This document shows positions 5,858-5,918 of a DNA stretch of 5,918 bases, piece after piece. The position numbers were made by a program, and so were the translations under genes. Numbering within the stretch: the first letter of the stretch is position 1; every line of letters starts with the position of its first letter. Origin of the DNA: Thermodesulfobacteriaceae bacterium (GTDB lineage: Bacteria; Desulfobacterota; Dissulfuribacteria; Dissulfuribacterales; UBA3076); contig DTYO01000023.1 of assembly GCA_012961845.1 (NCBI GenBank), positions 1 through 5,918 on the forward strand, in the 5' to 3' direction. The notes beneath the pieces were generated by a model. It was not told where the DNA came from, searched no databases, and saw nothing but the letters and a program-made list of their open reading frames with translations.

Positions 5858-5862
5858 CATTT

Positions 5863-5918
5863 ATGGCATCTTTAAATGTAATCAAGGAAGATCAAGGTTT
5901 TACATTGGTGGAAGTGGC
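5863..5918 (+). CDS. Type IV prepilin, probable major pilin (3'-partial, first 18 codons)
   Basis: Only the N-terminus is in the window. A 12-residue leader, MASLNVIKEDQG, is followed by FTLVEV, the prepilin peptidase recognition sequence, with cleavage after Gly12 and the conserved Glu at mature position 5. The consensus ribosome site 5 nt upstream, the 353-nt leader/promoter region and AT-richer codons (TTA, AAT, GTA, CAA, ACA, TTG) set it apart from the two coupled prepilins before it. A separate, strongly translated unit is what one expects for the major pilin (MshA/PilA type). That is an inference, since a minor pilin would look the same in these few codons. Confidence 0.8.
   Translation, partial: MASLNVIKEDQGFTLVEV

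Larger units (their letters stand above)
5510..5862. other. AT-rich intergenic region and leader of the last prepilin gene
   Basis: This 353-nt stretch has no convincing protein gene on either strand. It is much more AT-rich than its flanks: hand counts give 28% G+C for 5581-5640 and 35% for 5641-5700. It contains a 12-bp palindrome (5537-5548), a weak hairpin (5577-5595), a spaced inverted repeat (5613-5724), two GCTAAAA copies (5661-5677) and two leader hairpins (5755-5770 and 5791-5830). I see no clear sigma-54 site of the TGGCAC-N5-TTGC type and no strong sigma-70 pair. A TTTACA at 5715-5720 and the TATATA/TATAAA tract at 5742-5749 are candidates, but their spacing of 21 nt or more is poor. 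No intrinsic terminator with a T-run follows the stop at 5509. The region most likely holds the promoter and 5' leader of the next gene. Confidence 0.6.

Noticed and set aside
5640..5862. c-di-GMP (GEMM) riboswitch before the last pilin gene
   Set aside because: I looked for it because these occur upstream of pilus genes in related bacteria. The conserved GEMM core and tetraloop receptor are not visible.

Overview
The window is the downstream half of a type IV pilus assembly locus from a Gram-negative bacterium. The layout resembles the MSHA (mannose-sensitive haemagglutinin) pilus operon. A lipoprotein secretin implies an outer membrane. Heavy use of AGG/AGA arginine and ATA isoleucine codons at roughly 45-50% G+C would suit a Desulfobacterota-like or related lineage, but no taxonomic marker is present, so this is only a lean.

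All genes are on the + strand. (1) An open frame enters from the left edge and stops at 1394. Its last ~135 codons encode a PilO/MshJ-like inner-membrane protein. Its first ~310 codons encode an unrecognised, much more GC-rich protein. The change falls sharply near 975-1000, so this is either a natural fusion or, more likely, an assembly chimera. (2) 1373-1885 is a PilP/MshK-like bitopic protein. (3) 1878-3416 is a complete MshL-type lipoprotein secretin. (4) 3400-4377 is a bitopic protein with C-terminal TPRs, in the position and architecture of MshN. (5) 4419-4904 and (6) 4901-5509 are two prepilins with classical GFTLxE signals, joined by an ATGA stop/start overlap. (7) 5510-5862 is a 353-nt AT-rich non-coding interval holding several inverted repeats. 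(8) 5863 to the right edge is the first 18 codons of a third prepilin, with a very strong ribosome binding site; it is probably a major pilin or the head of a new transcription unit.

The PilO-like and PilP-like proteins would form the inner-membrane alignment complex and hand over to the secretin N-domains. The TPR protein would act on the periplasmic side. The two coupled prepilins are likely minor (pseudo)pilins. Genes 1 to 6 overlap or lie within 41 nt of each other, which fits one polycistronic mRNA. The assembly ATPase, platform protein and prepilin peptidase are not in the window. The parts most worth a second look are the composition break inside the first frame and the repeat-rich leader of the last prepilin.
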